A stretch of DNA of 49,621 nt from SZUA-152 sp964401355 (GTDB lineage Bacteria > Pseudomonadota > Gammaproteobacteria > SZUA-152): assembly GCA_964401355.1 (NCBI GenBank), contig CAYNYJ010000016.1:1-49621 (forward strand), written 5' to 3'. The position numbers and the translations under genes were made by a program. This document shows positions 24,883 to 32,902 of the stretch, piece by piece (within the stretch, counting starts at the first letter, position 1; each line of letters opens with the position of its first letter). The notes beneath the pieces were generated by a model. The model was not told the DNA's origin. It ran no database searches and saw nothing but the letters and a program-made list of their open reading frames with translations.

Positions 24883-25959
24883 GTGATTGATACAGATATT
24901 GATAGCGATGTCCCTGCCGAGAGTGTGCAAACGGGCCACCCTTACGAAGCCTTGACACCCGATGTGGTGTTGGATGCCGTGGACAGTGTGCCGCAGCTGG
25001 CAGGAGGTCGCAGTGATGGTCGGCAACTGGCGCTGAACAGCTACGAAAATCGTGTCTATCAAGTCGGCATTGAAGACGCCCAGCCGATCATCGTCAAATT
25101 CTACCGGCCAGCACGATGGAGCGCTGCGGCTATTCAGGAAGAACATGATTTTGCCGAGACACTGGCGCAGGCGGAAATTCCCGCGGTCGCGCCGCTGCGC
25201 GATGCGGCGGGTGTCAGCCTGTTTGAGTATGCGGGCTTTCGGTTTGCGTTGTATCCGCGCCGGGGTGGGCGTACCCCGGATTTGGAAGACCCGGATAACC
25301 TGATGTGGATGGGGCGCTTTTTGGGGCGCATTCATGCCATTGGTGCCACCGAGGATTTTCAGCATCGCCCGACGCTGGATATTGAGAACTTTGGTTGGGT
25401 GTCCTACCGTTACATTATGTCCACGGACTTTGTCCCCCAGTATCTGCACGAGGCCTATTCGACCTTGGTGGAAGATGTGCTCAAACAGGTGCAGGTGAGT
25501 TTTGAACAGGTGGGGCTTGTAGAAAGAGTGGACGGCGATAGTAGTGGACGGGTGGCGCAAATACGCCTGCATGGCGATTGCCATCCCGGTAATATTCTGT
25601 GGACAGACGGTGGCCCGCACTTCGTGGATTTTGATGATGCGCGCAGGGGCCCGGCAGTGCAGGATTTGTGGATGCTGCTGTCGGGTGATCGCGCGCAGAT
25701 GACCGGACAAATCGACGAGATACTGGCCGGTTACAGCGAGTTTATGGATTTTAATCCGCGCGAGTTACACTTGATCGAGCCCCTGCGCACACTGCGCATG
25801 ATCCACTATTCCGCCTGGCTGGCACGGCGCTGGGATGACCCGACCTTTCCCATGCATTTCCCGTGGTTTGGTGAATCGCGTTATTGGGAAGAACAGATTT
25901 TGGCGCTGCGCGAACAGGCAGCGATTTTGAATGAAGAGCCGTTGCGGTGGATGGGGTAA
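24883..25959 (+). CDS. srkA: Stress response kinase A (YihE/RdoA)
   Basis: A 358-residue Ser/Thr protein kinase of the choline-kinase-like fold, known in E. coli to counter MazF-linked and oxidative stress death. Matching segments are 'LNSYENRVYQVG', 'IVKFYRPARWSAAAIQEEH', the catalytic 'RLHGDCHPGNILW', the metal-binding 'HFVDFDDARRGPAVQDLWMLL' and 'LIEPLRTLRMIHYSAWLARRW'. The start is a GTG, and the N-terminus is slightly longer than in E. coli. It is divergent from prlC. Confidence 0.93.
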   Translation: MIDTDIDSDVPAESVQTGHPYEALTPDVVLDAVDSVPQLAGGRSDGRQLALNSYENRVYQVGIEDAQPIIVKFYRPARWSAAAIQEEHDFAETLAQAEIPAVAPLRDAAGVSLFEYAGFRFALYPRRGGRTPDLEDPDNLMWMGRFLGRIHAIGATEDFQHRPTLDIENFGWVSYRYIMSTDFVPQYLHEAYSTLVEDVLKQVQVSFEQVGLVERVDGDSSGRVAQIRLHGDCHPGNILWTDGGPHFVDFDDARRGPAVQDLWMLLSGDRAQMTGQIDEILAGYSEFMDFNPRELHLIEPLRTLRMIHYSAWLARRWDDPTFPMHFPWFGESRYWEEQILALREQAAILNEEPLRWMG

Positions 25960-26025
25960 CCGTAGGGTGTACCCGAGTGTTATTCGGAATTCATGGTGGG
26001 CATAAAAAACGTGCCCACCCTACGG
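25960..26025. repeat. GTAGGGTG palindromic repeat (REP-like)
   Basis: CCGTAGGGTG at 25960-25969 and CACCCTACGG at 26016-26025 form a ten-base outer inverted repeat; an inner GTGGGCA/TGCCCAC pair is also seen. It follows the srkA stop directly and belongs to the same family as the repeats at 21645 and 48007. Confidence 0.75.
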
Positions 26026-26055
26026 CTGATGATTTATAAATCTTTACGGTTGCCT

Positions 26056-26247
26056 ATGAAAAAACATCTAATAGTAATATTGATGGGTTCGCTTAGCTTA
26101 ATCTATGGAGTTTTTATATTGCTCACGGGCCAAATTGGCCGGTTGAGGTACGCACCGGGAGAAATAAAATATGTCTATGGCATTACTTTTATTTTATTTT
26201 CTTGCTGGTGTTTCTATTGGTTGGTTAAACGGTGGAATAGAAAATAA
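26056..26247 (+). CDS. Small two-helix membrane protein, unknown
   Basis: A possible 63-residue protein with two hydrophobic segments ('LIVILMGSLSLIYGVFILL' and 'YGITFILFSCWCFYWLV') separated by a short polar loop and ending in a basic tail, WNRK. The pattern of hydrophobic stretches and flanking charges looks like a real membrane protein. There is no strong Shine-Dalgarno, and it sits between two palindromic repeats. It is richer in A+T than its neighbours. I do not recognise a family. Confidence 0.45.
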   Translation: MKKHLIVILMGSLSLIYGVFILLTGQIGRLRYAPGEIKYVYGITFILFSCWCFYWLVKRWNRK

Positions 26248-26265
26248 GCGCGTAGCCAAGTCAAG

Positions 26266-26350
26266 CGCGTAGGTTGGGGTGACGAAGGAACCCCAACAAA
26301 GGGAGGTTGATTTACCGCTGCGTTGGGGTTCGCAGGCTCTCACCTCAACC
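26266..26350. repeat. GTTGGGGT palindromic repeat upstream of gor
   Basis: GTTGGGGT and ACCCCAAC form an inner hairpin (about 26270-26295). The outer AGGTTGGGGTGA and TCACCTCAACCT make a longer imperfect inverted repeat across about 80 bases. It differs in sequence from the GTAGGGTGGGCA family but has the same nested design. Confidence 0.6.
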
Positions 26351-26375
26351 TTGTAATTTTTCAGGAACACAAAAC

Positions 26376-27725
26376 ATGACAAAACACTACGATCTCATTT
26401 CCATCGGCGGCGGTAGCGGCGGCCTTTCCGCGGCAGAACGCGGTGCGGTGTACGGCGCCAAGTGCGCGGTGATCGAAAGCGACAGAATGGGCGGCACCTG
26501 CGTCAATGTCGGTTGCGTACCGAAGAAAGTGATGTGGTACGGCGCGGAGATTGCGCACGCACTCAAAAATGCGCCGAGCTATGGTTTCGACATCAATGTT
26601 TATGGTTTCAAATGGGCCAGATTGGTGAAAGCCCGCGAGGCCTATATCAAGGGGATCAATGATTGGTACGGCAATTATCTCACCGATTCGAACATCGACA
26701 CGATTAGCGGCATGGCGCGTTTTGTGGATGCTAAAACCCTGGAAGTGAATGGCGAGCATTACAGCGCGGATCATATCGTCATTGCTCCCGGTGGCGTGCC
26801 ATCCATGCCGGACACCCCCGGTGCTGAATTGGGTATTACCTCTGACGGTTTTTTTGCACTCACCGAACAGTCCAAACGGGTGGCGGTGGTGGGTGCCGGT
26901 TATATCGCCGTGGAATTGGCTGGAGTATTGAATGCGCTGGGCAGTGATGTTGATTTACTGTTACGTCGTCAGCATTTTCTGGCCGAGTTTGATTCGATGC
27001 TACGCGATACGTTGATGGAAGAAATGGTCAATGATGGCGTCAACATCATGTCCGGTGTGACGGTGGCGAAGGTTGAAAAGGCCGACGACGGCACGCTGAT
27101 TCTGCATTTTGAAAATGGACAGCAGTTGACGGGTATTGATCAGTTGATCTGGGCCATCGGTCGCACCCCCAATACCCAACCATTGAATCTGGCCGTCACC
27201 GGTGTCGAACACGATGCGCGCGGTTTTGTGCCGACGGACGAGTTTCAAAACACTAATGTCGCGGGCATTTATGCGGTGGGTGATGTTACCGGTCGTGCGC
27301 AATTGACGCCGGTGGCGATTGCCGCGGCACGGCGTTTGTCTGACCGGTTGTTCGACAAGCAAAGCGAGCGCAAACTGGATTATGAAAATATTCCCACGGT
27401 GATGTTCAGTCATCCGCCCATCGGTACCGTCGGCCTTACCGAAGAACAGGCGCGCAAACAACACGGCGATGCGGTGAAGGTGTATCAAACCCGCTTTACC
27501 GCCATGGCCCATGCCTTTACCAAACACCAACCCGCCACGGCCATGAAATTGGTGTGCGTGGGTGCGCAAGAGAAAGTGGTGGGGGTACACGTCATTGGCC
27601 AGGGTGCCGATGAAATGTTGCAAGGCTTTGCCATTGCGGTGAAGATGGGTGCGACTAAAGCCGATTTTGATAATACCGTGGCGATTCATCCCACTAGTTC
27701 GGAGGAATTGGTGACGTTGCGATAG
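26376..27725 (+). CDS. gor: Glutathione-disulfide reductase
   Basis: A 449-residue flavoprotein that reduces glutathione disulfide with NADPH. The FAD motif is 'ISIGGGSGGLSAAERGA', the redox disulfide is 'GGTCVNVGCVPKK' (Cys42 and Cys47), the NADPH Rossmann is 'VAVVGAGYIAVELAGVL', and the C-terminal interface motif is 'HPTSSEELVTLR' with the active-site His. The sequence 'LLLRRQHFLAEFD' after the Rossmann domain suits NADPH binding. I start at ATG 26376, preceded by AGGA at nine bases. A 17-bp tandem duplication covers the stop codon. Confidence 0.94.
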   Translation: MTKHYDLISIGGGSGGLSAAERGAVYGAKCAVIESDRMGGTCVNVGCVPKKVMWYGAEIAHALKNAPSYGFDINVYGFKWARLVKAREAYIKGINDWYGNYLTDSNIDTISGMARFVDAKTLEVNGEHYSADHIVIAPGGVPSMPDTPGAELGITSDGFFALTEQSKRVAVVGAGYIAVELAGVLNALGSDVDLLLRRQHFLAEFDSMLRDTLMEEMVNDGVNIMSGVTVAKVEKADDGTLILHFENGQQLTGIDQLIWAIGRTPNTQPLNLAVTGVEHDARGFVPTDEFQNTNVAGIYAVGDVTGRAQLTPVAIAAARRLSDRLFDKQSERKLDYENIPTVMFSHPPIGTVGLTEEQARKQHGDAVKVYQTRFTAMAHAFTKHQPATAMKLVCVGAQEKVVGVHVIGQGADEMLQGFAIAVKMGATKADFDNTVAIHPTSSEELVTLR

Positions 27726-27769
27726 TGCTGACGTTGCGATAGTGCTGAGTGCTGAGTGCTGAGTGCTGA
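27712..27769 (+). repeat. 17-bp tandem duplication followed by GTGCTGA heptamer repeat
   Basis: TGACGTTGCGATAGTGC occurs twice in a row (27712-27728 and 27729-27745), spanning the gor stop codon. The heptamer GTGCTGA is then repeated four times (27742-27769). The same heptamer forms an array at 43631-43686. Confidence 0.9.
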
Positions 27770-27816
27770 GTGTACCAAGGAAAGGCGGCGGACAGAAAGA
27801 CGAGCGGAATAAAAGA

Positions 27817-28368
27817 ATGACGATGAAAAATATCAGAACCTATCAAGGTATTAACCCCGTCGTGGATGAAGGTGTGTTCATTGATGACTCGGCGCTGGTG
27901 ATTGGCGATGTGGCCTTGGGTGCGCACAGTTCAATTTGGCCGATGACCGTGGTGCGCGGTGACGTGAACAAAATTAGTATCGGCAAGCGCACTAATATTC
28001 AGGACGGCAGCGTGGTTCATGTAACGCATGCGCATCCCGATATTCCTGAAGGCCATGCGGTATCCATTGGTGACAACGTCACGGTGGGTCATAAAGTGAT
28101 TTTGCACGGTTGTACCGTGGGGGATTATTGCCTGGTAGGTATGGCTTCCACGATTATGGACGGTGCTGTCTTGGAATCTTTTGTGTTGTTGGGAGCCGGC
28201 AGTCTGGTAGCCCCCGGCAAAACGCTGGAAGGTGGCTATTTGTGGTTGGGTAGTCCGGTGCGCAAGGTGCGGCCGTTATCCGATGAAGAACGCAAGTGGA
28301 TTAAATATTCTGCTCAGCATTATGTGGATTTGAAAGACCGGCATTTAGGGGATGTTCAAGATCGTTAA
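27817..28368 (+). CDS. Gamma-class carbonic anhydrase family protein (YrdA-like)
   Basis: About 183 residues folding as a left-handed beta helix of hexapeptide repeats ('VIGDVALGAHSSIWPMTVVRGDVNKISIGKRTNIQDGSVVHVTHAH'-type rungs). The histidines expected to bind zinc are present in 'VVHVTHAHPD' and 'VTVGHKVILHGC'. Family members are gamma-carbonic anhydrases or relatives of uncertain activity such as YrdA. Two in-frame ATGs (27817 and 27823) are both plausible. It follows gor after a heptamer repeat; co-transcription is possible. Confidence 0.85.
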   Translation: MTMKNIRTYQGINPVVDEGVFIDDSALVIGDVALGAHSSIWPMTVVRGDVNKISIGKRTNIQDGSVVHVTHAHPDIPEGHAVSIGDNVTVGHKVILHGCTVGDYCLVGMASTIMDGAVLESFVLLGAGSLVAPGKTLEGGYLWLGSPVRKVRPLSDEERKWIKYSAQHYVDLKDRHLGDVQDR

Positions 28369-28408
28369 CAAGGGAAGGTAGTCTGACAACCGCCCAGGGA
28401 GGGCGACG

Positions 28409-28834
28409 ATGCTCGATATTTATGTCGGTAATCTGCCAGGACGGGTAGAGGCTAACGAGGTGAGAGAGTGGTTTGATGACGTGACCGACTTACAGTCGGT
28501 GGGGTTGTCCGTATGGCATAAAATTTTCGATAAGGTCTTCAACTTTTTCAAAGGCGGGCGAGCAGGCATCGAGCCCCGATTTACTGTGGTGAGCGATGCG
28601 CAAGGTCGGTTCGCAGGCTATTGCCGGATCTCAGGTTATTCGCGTACGGTGGCAAGCCGGTTGATTGCACAGTGTGCCGACGTAGAGCTGTATGACCGGC
28701 GCTTGGACGTACGCCCTTTTTATCCGCGGGTACTGACGAATGACCGGCGTCGACTGGGTTGGTATTTTCGCTATTGGTTGGGCGTTGAGCAGCGCGTGGG
28801 GGAACGTCGTCATGTGCTCTTGCGAACGGATTGA
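28409..28834 (+). CDS. RRM-like RNA-binding protein, divergent
   Basis: A 141-residue protein that starts 'MLDIYVGNLPGRVEANEVREWF', a typical RNP2 strand and first helix of an RNA recognition motif. The RNP1 region is diverged ('GRFAGYCRISGY'), and an insert of about 20 residues lies between them. 'ASRLIAQCADVELYDRRLDVRPF' fits the last helix and strand. A basic tail with many Arg residues follows ('NDRRRLGWYFRYW'). A strong site, GGGAGGG, precedes the ATG. Single-RRM proteins in bacteria are usually shorter and glycine-rich; this one has a different tail. RNA binding is inferred only. Confidence 0.6.
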   Translation: MLDIYVGNLPGRVEANEVREWFDDVTDLQSVGLSVWHKIFDKVFNFFKGGRAGIEPRFTVVSDAQGRFAGYCRISGYSRTVASRLIAQCADVELYDRRLDVRPFYPRVLTNDRRRLGWYFRYWLGVEQRVGERRHVLLRTD

Positions 28835-28882
28835 CGCCTGGCGGCCTGTTGTATTGTCGTGGTTTTTGGCGATTGATACGGC

Positions 28883-29743
28883 TTATTTTCCGGCCAGTAA
28901 TTCGGCGCGAATAGCCTCAATCACCGGGGTCGTTTCCGGTCGTACTCCGCGCCAGTGCAGAAAGGCCTCGGCGGCTTGTTCCACCAACATGCCGAGGCCG
29001 TCCAGGGTTTTTGTGGCTCCATGCTGTTCGGCCCAGCGCATGAAAGGGGTGGGTTCGGCAGCGTACATCATGTCGTAACAGCAACAATTAGCGGCACAGA
29101 TATCATCGGGCAGAGGCGGCACCTCGCCGTGCAGGCTGGCGGCGCTGGCATTGATGATGAGGCCAAATTTTTGCCCGCCGAGTTCATTAAAGTTCACCGC
29201 GCTGAGTGGGCCCAGGTTGGAAAAATCCTCAGCGAGGATTTGGGCGCGTTCGGGACTGCGATTGACGATGAGCAATTGTTCAGGCTTTTCTGCCAATAAC
29301 GGTTGTAACACCCCGCGCGCAGCACCGCCCGCACCGATCAGCAGTATTTTTTGTCCGGCAATGGCGACCGCGTGGTTGTATAGAATGTCGCGCACTAATC
29401 CTATGCCATCGGTGTTGCGTCCCACCAACACGCCCTCCGCATTCATTAGCAAAGTGTTCACCGCACCGGCCTGTTGTGCCTCCGATCCGAGTTCGGCAAC
29501 CAGCTCCCAGGCCTCACGCTTGAACGGCACGGTGACATTGAGGCCTTTGCCGCCGTGGGCAAAAAAATTACCCACGGCCTGCTCGAAGCCGCCCGGGTCA
29601 ACCTGGGTTGCGGTGTAAATAATGCGTTGACGGGTTTGTGTCGCGAAGGCGGCGTGAATCTGGGGTGACTTGGAATGGCTGATGGGATTGCCCATCACTG
29701 CATAAGCGTCTGTGGGTTTGTCGAAATCAAAGAGAGAAGACAT
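28883..29743 (-). CDS. aroE: Shikimate dehydrogenase
   Basis: A 286-residue enzyme of aromatic amino acid synthesis that reduces 3-dehydroshikimate with NADPH. Motifs: 'AVMGNPISHSKSPQIHAAF' (substrate serines), 'GLNVTVPFKREA' with the catalytic lysine, 'NTDGIGLVRDI', 'ILLIGAGGAARGVL' (nucleotide site) and 'NRSPERA' (NADPH phosphate contact). I start at ATG 29743 (MSSLFDFDKPTDAYAV); the open frame further upstream encodes part of the adjacent MITE and is not conserved. Confidence 0.95.
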   Translation of the reverse strand: MSSLFDFDKPTDAYAVMGNPISHSKSPQIHAAFATQTRQRIIYTATQVDPGGFEQAVGNFFAHGGKGLNVTVPFKREAWELVAELGSEAQQAGAVNTLLMNAEGVLVGRNTDGIGLVRDILYNHAVAIAGQKILLIGAGGAARGVLQPLLAEKPEQLLIVNRSPERAQILAEDFSNLGPLSAVNFNELGGQKFGLIINASAASLHGEVPPLPDDICAANCCCYDMMYAAEPTPFMRWAEQHGATKTLDGLGMLVEQAAEAFLHWRGVRPETTPVIEAIRAELLAGK

Positions 29744-29775
29744 GACAGTGGTTCTCGGAATGTGGTGGTTATGGA

Positions 29776-29942
29776 ATATGGGCACCTCTAATAATTCTGG
29801 ATGTGTCAGCTTGGGATTCAAAATTCGTCGATTCAAGGCGTGAAACGCAGGCAATAGCTAGCTATTGGCAAGTTTCACAACGCAGAAGCGGCGGATTTTG
29901 GGCTCAAGATGCGCATTCACGAATTATTAGAGGTGCCCATAT
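29776..29942. mobile_element. MITE, family 2 (167 bp, 22-bp perfect TIRs)
   Basis: Both ends carry the same 22-base inverted repeat, ATATGGGCACCTCTAATAAT at the outer side. The centre is a further palindrome, CAATAGCTAGCTATTG, flanked by GTGAAAC/GTTTCAC, so the whole element can fold into one long imperfect hairpin. No coding sequence is present. The GGGCACCTCT end is reminiscent of some IS5-group elements, which is a weak inference. It lies between aroE and pit. Confidence 0.8.
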
Positions 29943-30028
29943 ATGAAAACATCAAATAGATTGCCACAGAGAGTATACACAGCGTGGCAAAGGCGGCGCG
30001 CTTCAAGAAGCCTCTGTGGCCCGCTTTT

Positions 30029-31288
30029 TTAGGAGAAGCTGGCTTTTAGAATAAAGAAGAAAATAATCGACAGTATCGCACCGGCCGGCAAAGTGATGAC
30101 CCAGGACATAAAGATGGTGCGCACCACATTGAGGTTCAGCGCGGCGATACCGCGCGCCAGACCTACGCCCAACACCGCGCCCACCAAGGTGTGAGTGGTG
30201 GAGATGGGCAGGCCGGTGCCGGAGGCGATCACCACGGTGGTGGCGGCGGCCAGAGTGGCGGCAAAGCCACGGCTGGGGGTGAGCTCGGTAATGCCGGTGC
30301 CGATGGTGACGATAACTTTGTGGCCGTAGGTGACCAGGCCGATGACGATGCCGCCGCCGCCAAGCAATAACACCCACAGCGGTAAGGGCGATTTTTGCGT
30401 CAGCTCACCGCCGCTGTTGACGATGCTGATCACCGCTGCCAGGGGGCCGATGGCATTGGCGACATCATTGGAACCGTGGGCAAAGGCCATGGCACAGGCC
30501 GTCACCATCATTAATATCGCAAAGATTTTTTCCACGTTGGTGAAATGGAAGTCGCGATCCGCCTTGGGGTCAAAATCCAGTCTGCTGATGAAGTATTTGC
30601 CGATGAGCATGATGATGACGCCGGTCAGAATCGCTATTAGCAAGGTTTCGCCGAAATCGAAGTGGATGCCGACATGTTTAAGCCCCTTCATCAATGTCAC
30701 CAAGGCGATGATGAAACCCACCAGAAAAATATAGTAGGGCACATAGCGCTTGGCATTTTCGAGAGGGTTGGGGGTGCCCAGGATCAGTTTTTGGACGCTG
30801 AAAAACAGCCCATAGGCGAGGCTACCAGCCATTACTGGCGACACCACCCAGCTACTGACGATGGTGCCGATCTTGCCCCATTTTACCGCATCGACGCCAA
30901 TGCCGACGATGGCAAACCCGACCAGGGCGCCGACGATGGTGTGGGTGGTGGAGACCGGCCAGCCCAAACGTGTCGCAAACAGTAGCCAGAAGCCCGCGGC
31001 CAACAGGGAGGACAACATGCCGTAGATGATAATCTCGGGCGAGCCGGTCATGGTGCTGGTGTCGATGATACCTTTGCGGATGGTGGCAGTGACCTGGCCG
31101 CCGGCCAAAAAGGCACCGGCAAATTCAAAAATCATGGCGATGATAATCGCCTGTTTGATGGTGATCGCTCCGGAACCCACCGAGGTACCCATGGCATTGG
31201 CAACGTCATTGGCCCCTACCCCCCAGGCCATGAAAAAACCGAACACGCACGCCAGTACGATGAAGATCATTCCGTACTCCATGATCAT
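30029..31288 (-). CDS. pit: Low-affinity inorganic phosphate transporter, Pit family
   Basis: A 419-residue inner-membrane carrier of the PiT family, which moves metal-phosphate or phosphate with a cation. The two repeated signature segments are 'WGVGANDVANAMGTSVGSGAI' near the N-terminus and 'FAHGSNDVANAIGPLAAV' in the second half, each followed by 'GWPVSTTHTIVGALVGF' or 'GLPISTTHTLVGAVLG'. About ten to eleven hydrophobic segments are visible. A DUF47 gene lies six bases upstream, a standard partner that regulates Pit. The locus is divergent from phoB. Confidence 0.92.
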   Translation of the reverse strand: MIMEYGMIFIVLACVFGFFMAWGVGANDVANAMGTSVGSGAITIKQAIIIAMIFEFAGAFLAGGQVTATIRKGIIDTSTMTGSPEIIIYGMLSSLLAAGFWLLFATRLGWPVSTTHTIVGALVGFAIVGIGVDAVKWGKIGTIVSSWVVSPVMAGSLAYGLFFSVQKLILGTPNPLENAKRYVPYYIFLVGFIIALVTLMKGLKHVGIHFDFGETLLIAILTGVIIMLIGKYFISRLDFDPKADRDFHFTNVEKIFAILMMVTACAMAFAHGSNDVANAIGPLAAVISIVNSGGELTQKSPLPLWVLLLGGGGIVIGLVTYGHKVIVTIGTGITELTPSRGFAATLAAATTVVIASGTGLPISTTHTLVGAVLGVGLARGIAALNLNVVRTIFMSWVITLPAGAILSIIFFFILKASFS

Positions 31289-31294
31289 CTTTAC

Positions 31295-31972
31295 TTACCT
31301 CGCGAGCATTAATTCAAGACGACTGCCGACCCGTTGTGAGAGATCGCCGAGATCCCCAATCCAGTCGATGATGCGATACAGGAACATGACTTCCACCGGG
31401 TTCAGGTTGGTCTCAATCGCAAACAGTGCAGCGCGAATGTTGACCTGAATCTTGTCGGTGTCGCTTTCAATCTCATCGAGTTCCTTGATCATGGATTCAA
31501 CCAGTTCCACCTCGCTGCCGCGGAAGCCGGTTTCCACCAGCTCGTCAAGTTCGTTGATGGCCCGTTGTGCCTGGGCGGAGGCGTCGATGGAGCGCTCAAT
31601 GAAGGTCATCAACAGGGGAGTAACACTTGCGGGGAAGGTCATTTCACGACCGGTAATCAGGCCGGCGATGTCTTTGCTCTTGTTGGCGATGTTGTCCTGC
31701 ATGGTCAGCACTTCCAGCAGGTCACGACGAGATACGGCCATGAACAGGCTGCGGGGCATATTGAGCCGCAAGGCGCGTTTCAGGTCGTCGGCGACATTTT
31801 CCAGACGAGTAATTTCGATCTGTTGTTGACGGGCCTCATCCCAGTCCTCTGCCAGCACGGCGGCAAAAAAGGGTCTTAATTGCGAAATGCAGACCTGCAC
31901 GCTTTGCATGTGTTTTTGCAGGGGGCTGACCGGCGAGGTGCCGAACATGCTGGAGATAGTGGTGAAAGCCAT
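31295..31972 (-). CDS. DUF47/PhoU-like Pit accessory protein
   Basis: A 225-residue all-helical protein of the DUF47 (TIGR00153) family, related to PhoU. Typical segments are 'FGTSPVSPLQKHMQSVQVCISQLRPFF', 'ITRLENVADDLKRALRLNMPRSLFMAVSRRDLLEVLTMQDNIANKS' and 'LNPVEVMFLYRIIDWIGDLGDLSQRVGSRLELML', which carry the acidic E/D-xxxD motifs that bind metal in PhoU relatives. It is translated just before pit and is thought to control its activity. Confidence 0.9.
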   Translation of the reverse strand: MAFTTISSMFGTSPVSPLQKHMQSVQVCISQLRPFFAAVLAEDWDEARQQQIEITRLENVADDLKRALRLNMPRSLFMAVSRRDLLEVLTMQDNIANKSKDIAGLITGREMTFPASVTPLLMTFIERSIDASAQAQRAINELDELVETGFRGSEVELVESMIKELDEIESDTDKIQVNIRAALFAIETNLNPVEVMFLYRIIDWIGDLGDLSQRVGSRLELMLAR

Positions 31973-32123
31973 GATGATTCCCTTGGGTAATTAAATATAG
32001 GGGGGACGGGTATTTAAGAGTGTCGGTTTAAGGGTGTTTGTTGTTTCGGAACATGCCGCGTTGGGCCGCTATGATACCGTGGTCGGGTAGTTTCGGGAAC
32101 TGGTGTCGGAAACTAAGAGTTCG

Positions 32124-32145
32124 GCGTCATAAAACGGTAACATTG
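32124..32145 (+). promoter_or_regulatory. Candidate Pho box upstream of phoB
   Basis: GCGTCATAAAA followed by CGGTAACATTG are two adjacent 11-bp units resembling the PhoB half-site CTGTCATAAAT. The second unit is weak. The position, about 45 bases before the phoB ATG, suits autoregulation. Confidence 0.45.
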
Positions 32146-32188
32146 TCCCGGTTTAATGCCGTCATGCAGAAAATTACAGGGCTTTTGA

Positions 32189-32884
32189 ATGAGTGACAGT
32201 ACGGTGACAATATTGGTCGTTGAAGACGAAGTGGCGATCCGCGACATGATTGGCATGAGTCTGGAGCGTGCCGGGTTTCGCTGGCTAGCGGCGGGCAGCG
32301 TGGAAGAGGCGCGGGTCTTATTGGCTGACAAGGCACCGGCGTTGATGTTGTTGGACTGGATGTTGCCGGGCCTTAGCGGGCTGGATTTTGCCCGCCAGTT
32401 GCGACGCGATGACGCCACCCGCGAGTTGCCGGTAATCATGCTCACCGCCCGGGATGCGGAAGAAGACATGATCCGTGGTTTGGAAGGAGGCGTTGACGAT
32501 TACCTCACTAAACCCTTTTCGCCGCGGGAACTGGTGGCGCGCATTAAAACCGTCTTGCGGCGTGCCGGTGGGGCGGACGAGGCGCCGATCACCCTTGGGC
32601 CGTTGAGGTTGGAACCGTCCAGCCACCGGGTGCGAGTGGGCGAGCAAAAAATTGAATTGGGGCCGACGGAATTTCGGTTATTGCAGTTTTTCATGCGTCA
32701 TCCAGAGCGGGTGTTTGCGCGTGATCAATTGCTGGATCGGGTTTGGGGCCGCAATGTTTATATCGATGATCGTACCGTGGATGTGCACATTCGCCGTCTG
32801 CGCAAAGCGCTGGAACCCCATCAGGCGGCGGGGCTGATTCAAACCGTACGGGGCGCGGGTTACCGCTTCTCCACGCAGACATAG
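32189..32884 (+). CDS. phoB: Phosphate regulon response regulator PhoB
   Basis: A 231-residue OmpR/PhoB-type regulator. The receiver domain has the acidic pocket 'VVEDE' (residues 10-14), phospho-acceptor Asp56 in 'LLDWMLPGLSG', and Lys108 in 'DYLTKPF'. The winged-helix DNA-binding domain contains 'LGPTEFRLLQFFMRHPERVFARDQLLDRVWG' and 'VDVHIRRLRKALEP'. It is directly followed by phoR and sits in a phosphate transport locus, which fixes the assignment. Confidence 0.95.
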   Translation: MSDSTVTILVVEDEVAIRDMIGMSLERAGFRWLAAGSVEEARVLLADKAPALMLLDWMLPGLSGLDFARQLRRDDATRELPVIMLTARDAEEDMIRGLEGGVDDYLTKPFSPRELVARIKTVLRRAGGADEAPITLGPLRLEPSSHRVRVGEQKIELGPTEFRLLQFFMRHPERVFARDQLLDRVWGRNVYIDDRTVDVHIRRLRKALEPHQAAGLIQTVRGAGYRFSTQT

Positions 32885-32902
32885 ACTACGCAGGATCAAG
32901 TA

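Noticed and set aside
27742..27769. CRISPR array
   Set aside because: Heptamers without spacers. None of the other repeats in the window has the repeat-spacer pattern, and there are no cas genes.
30003..30377. Frame rich in His and Arg opposite/within pit
   Set aside because: It is a shifted reading of the pit gene; the low-complexity His/Arg composition comes from the codons of the membrane protein.
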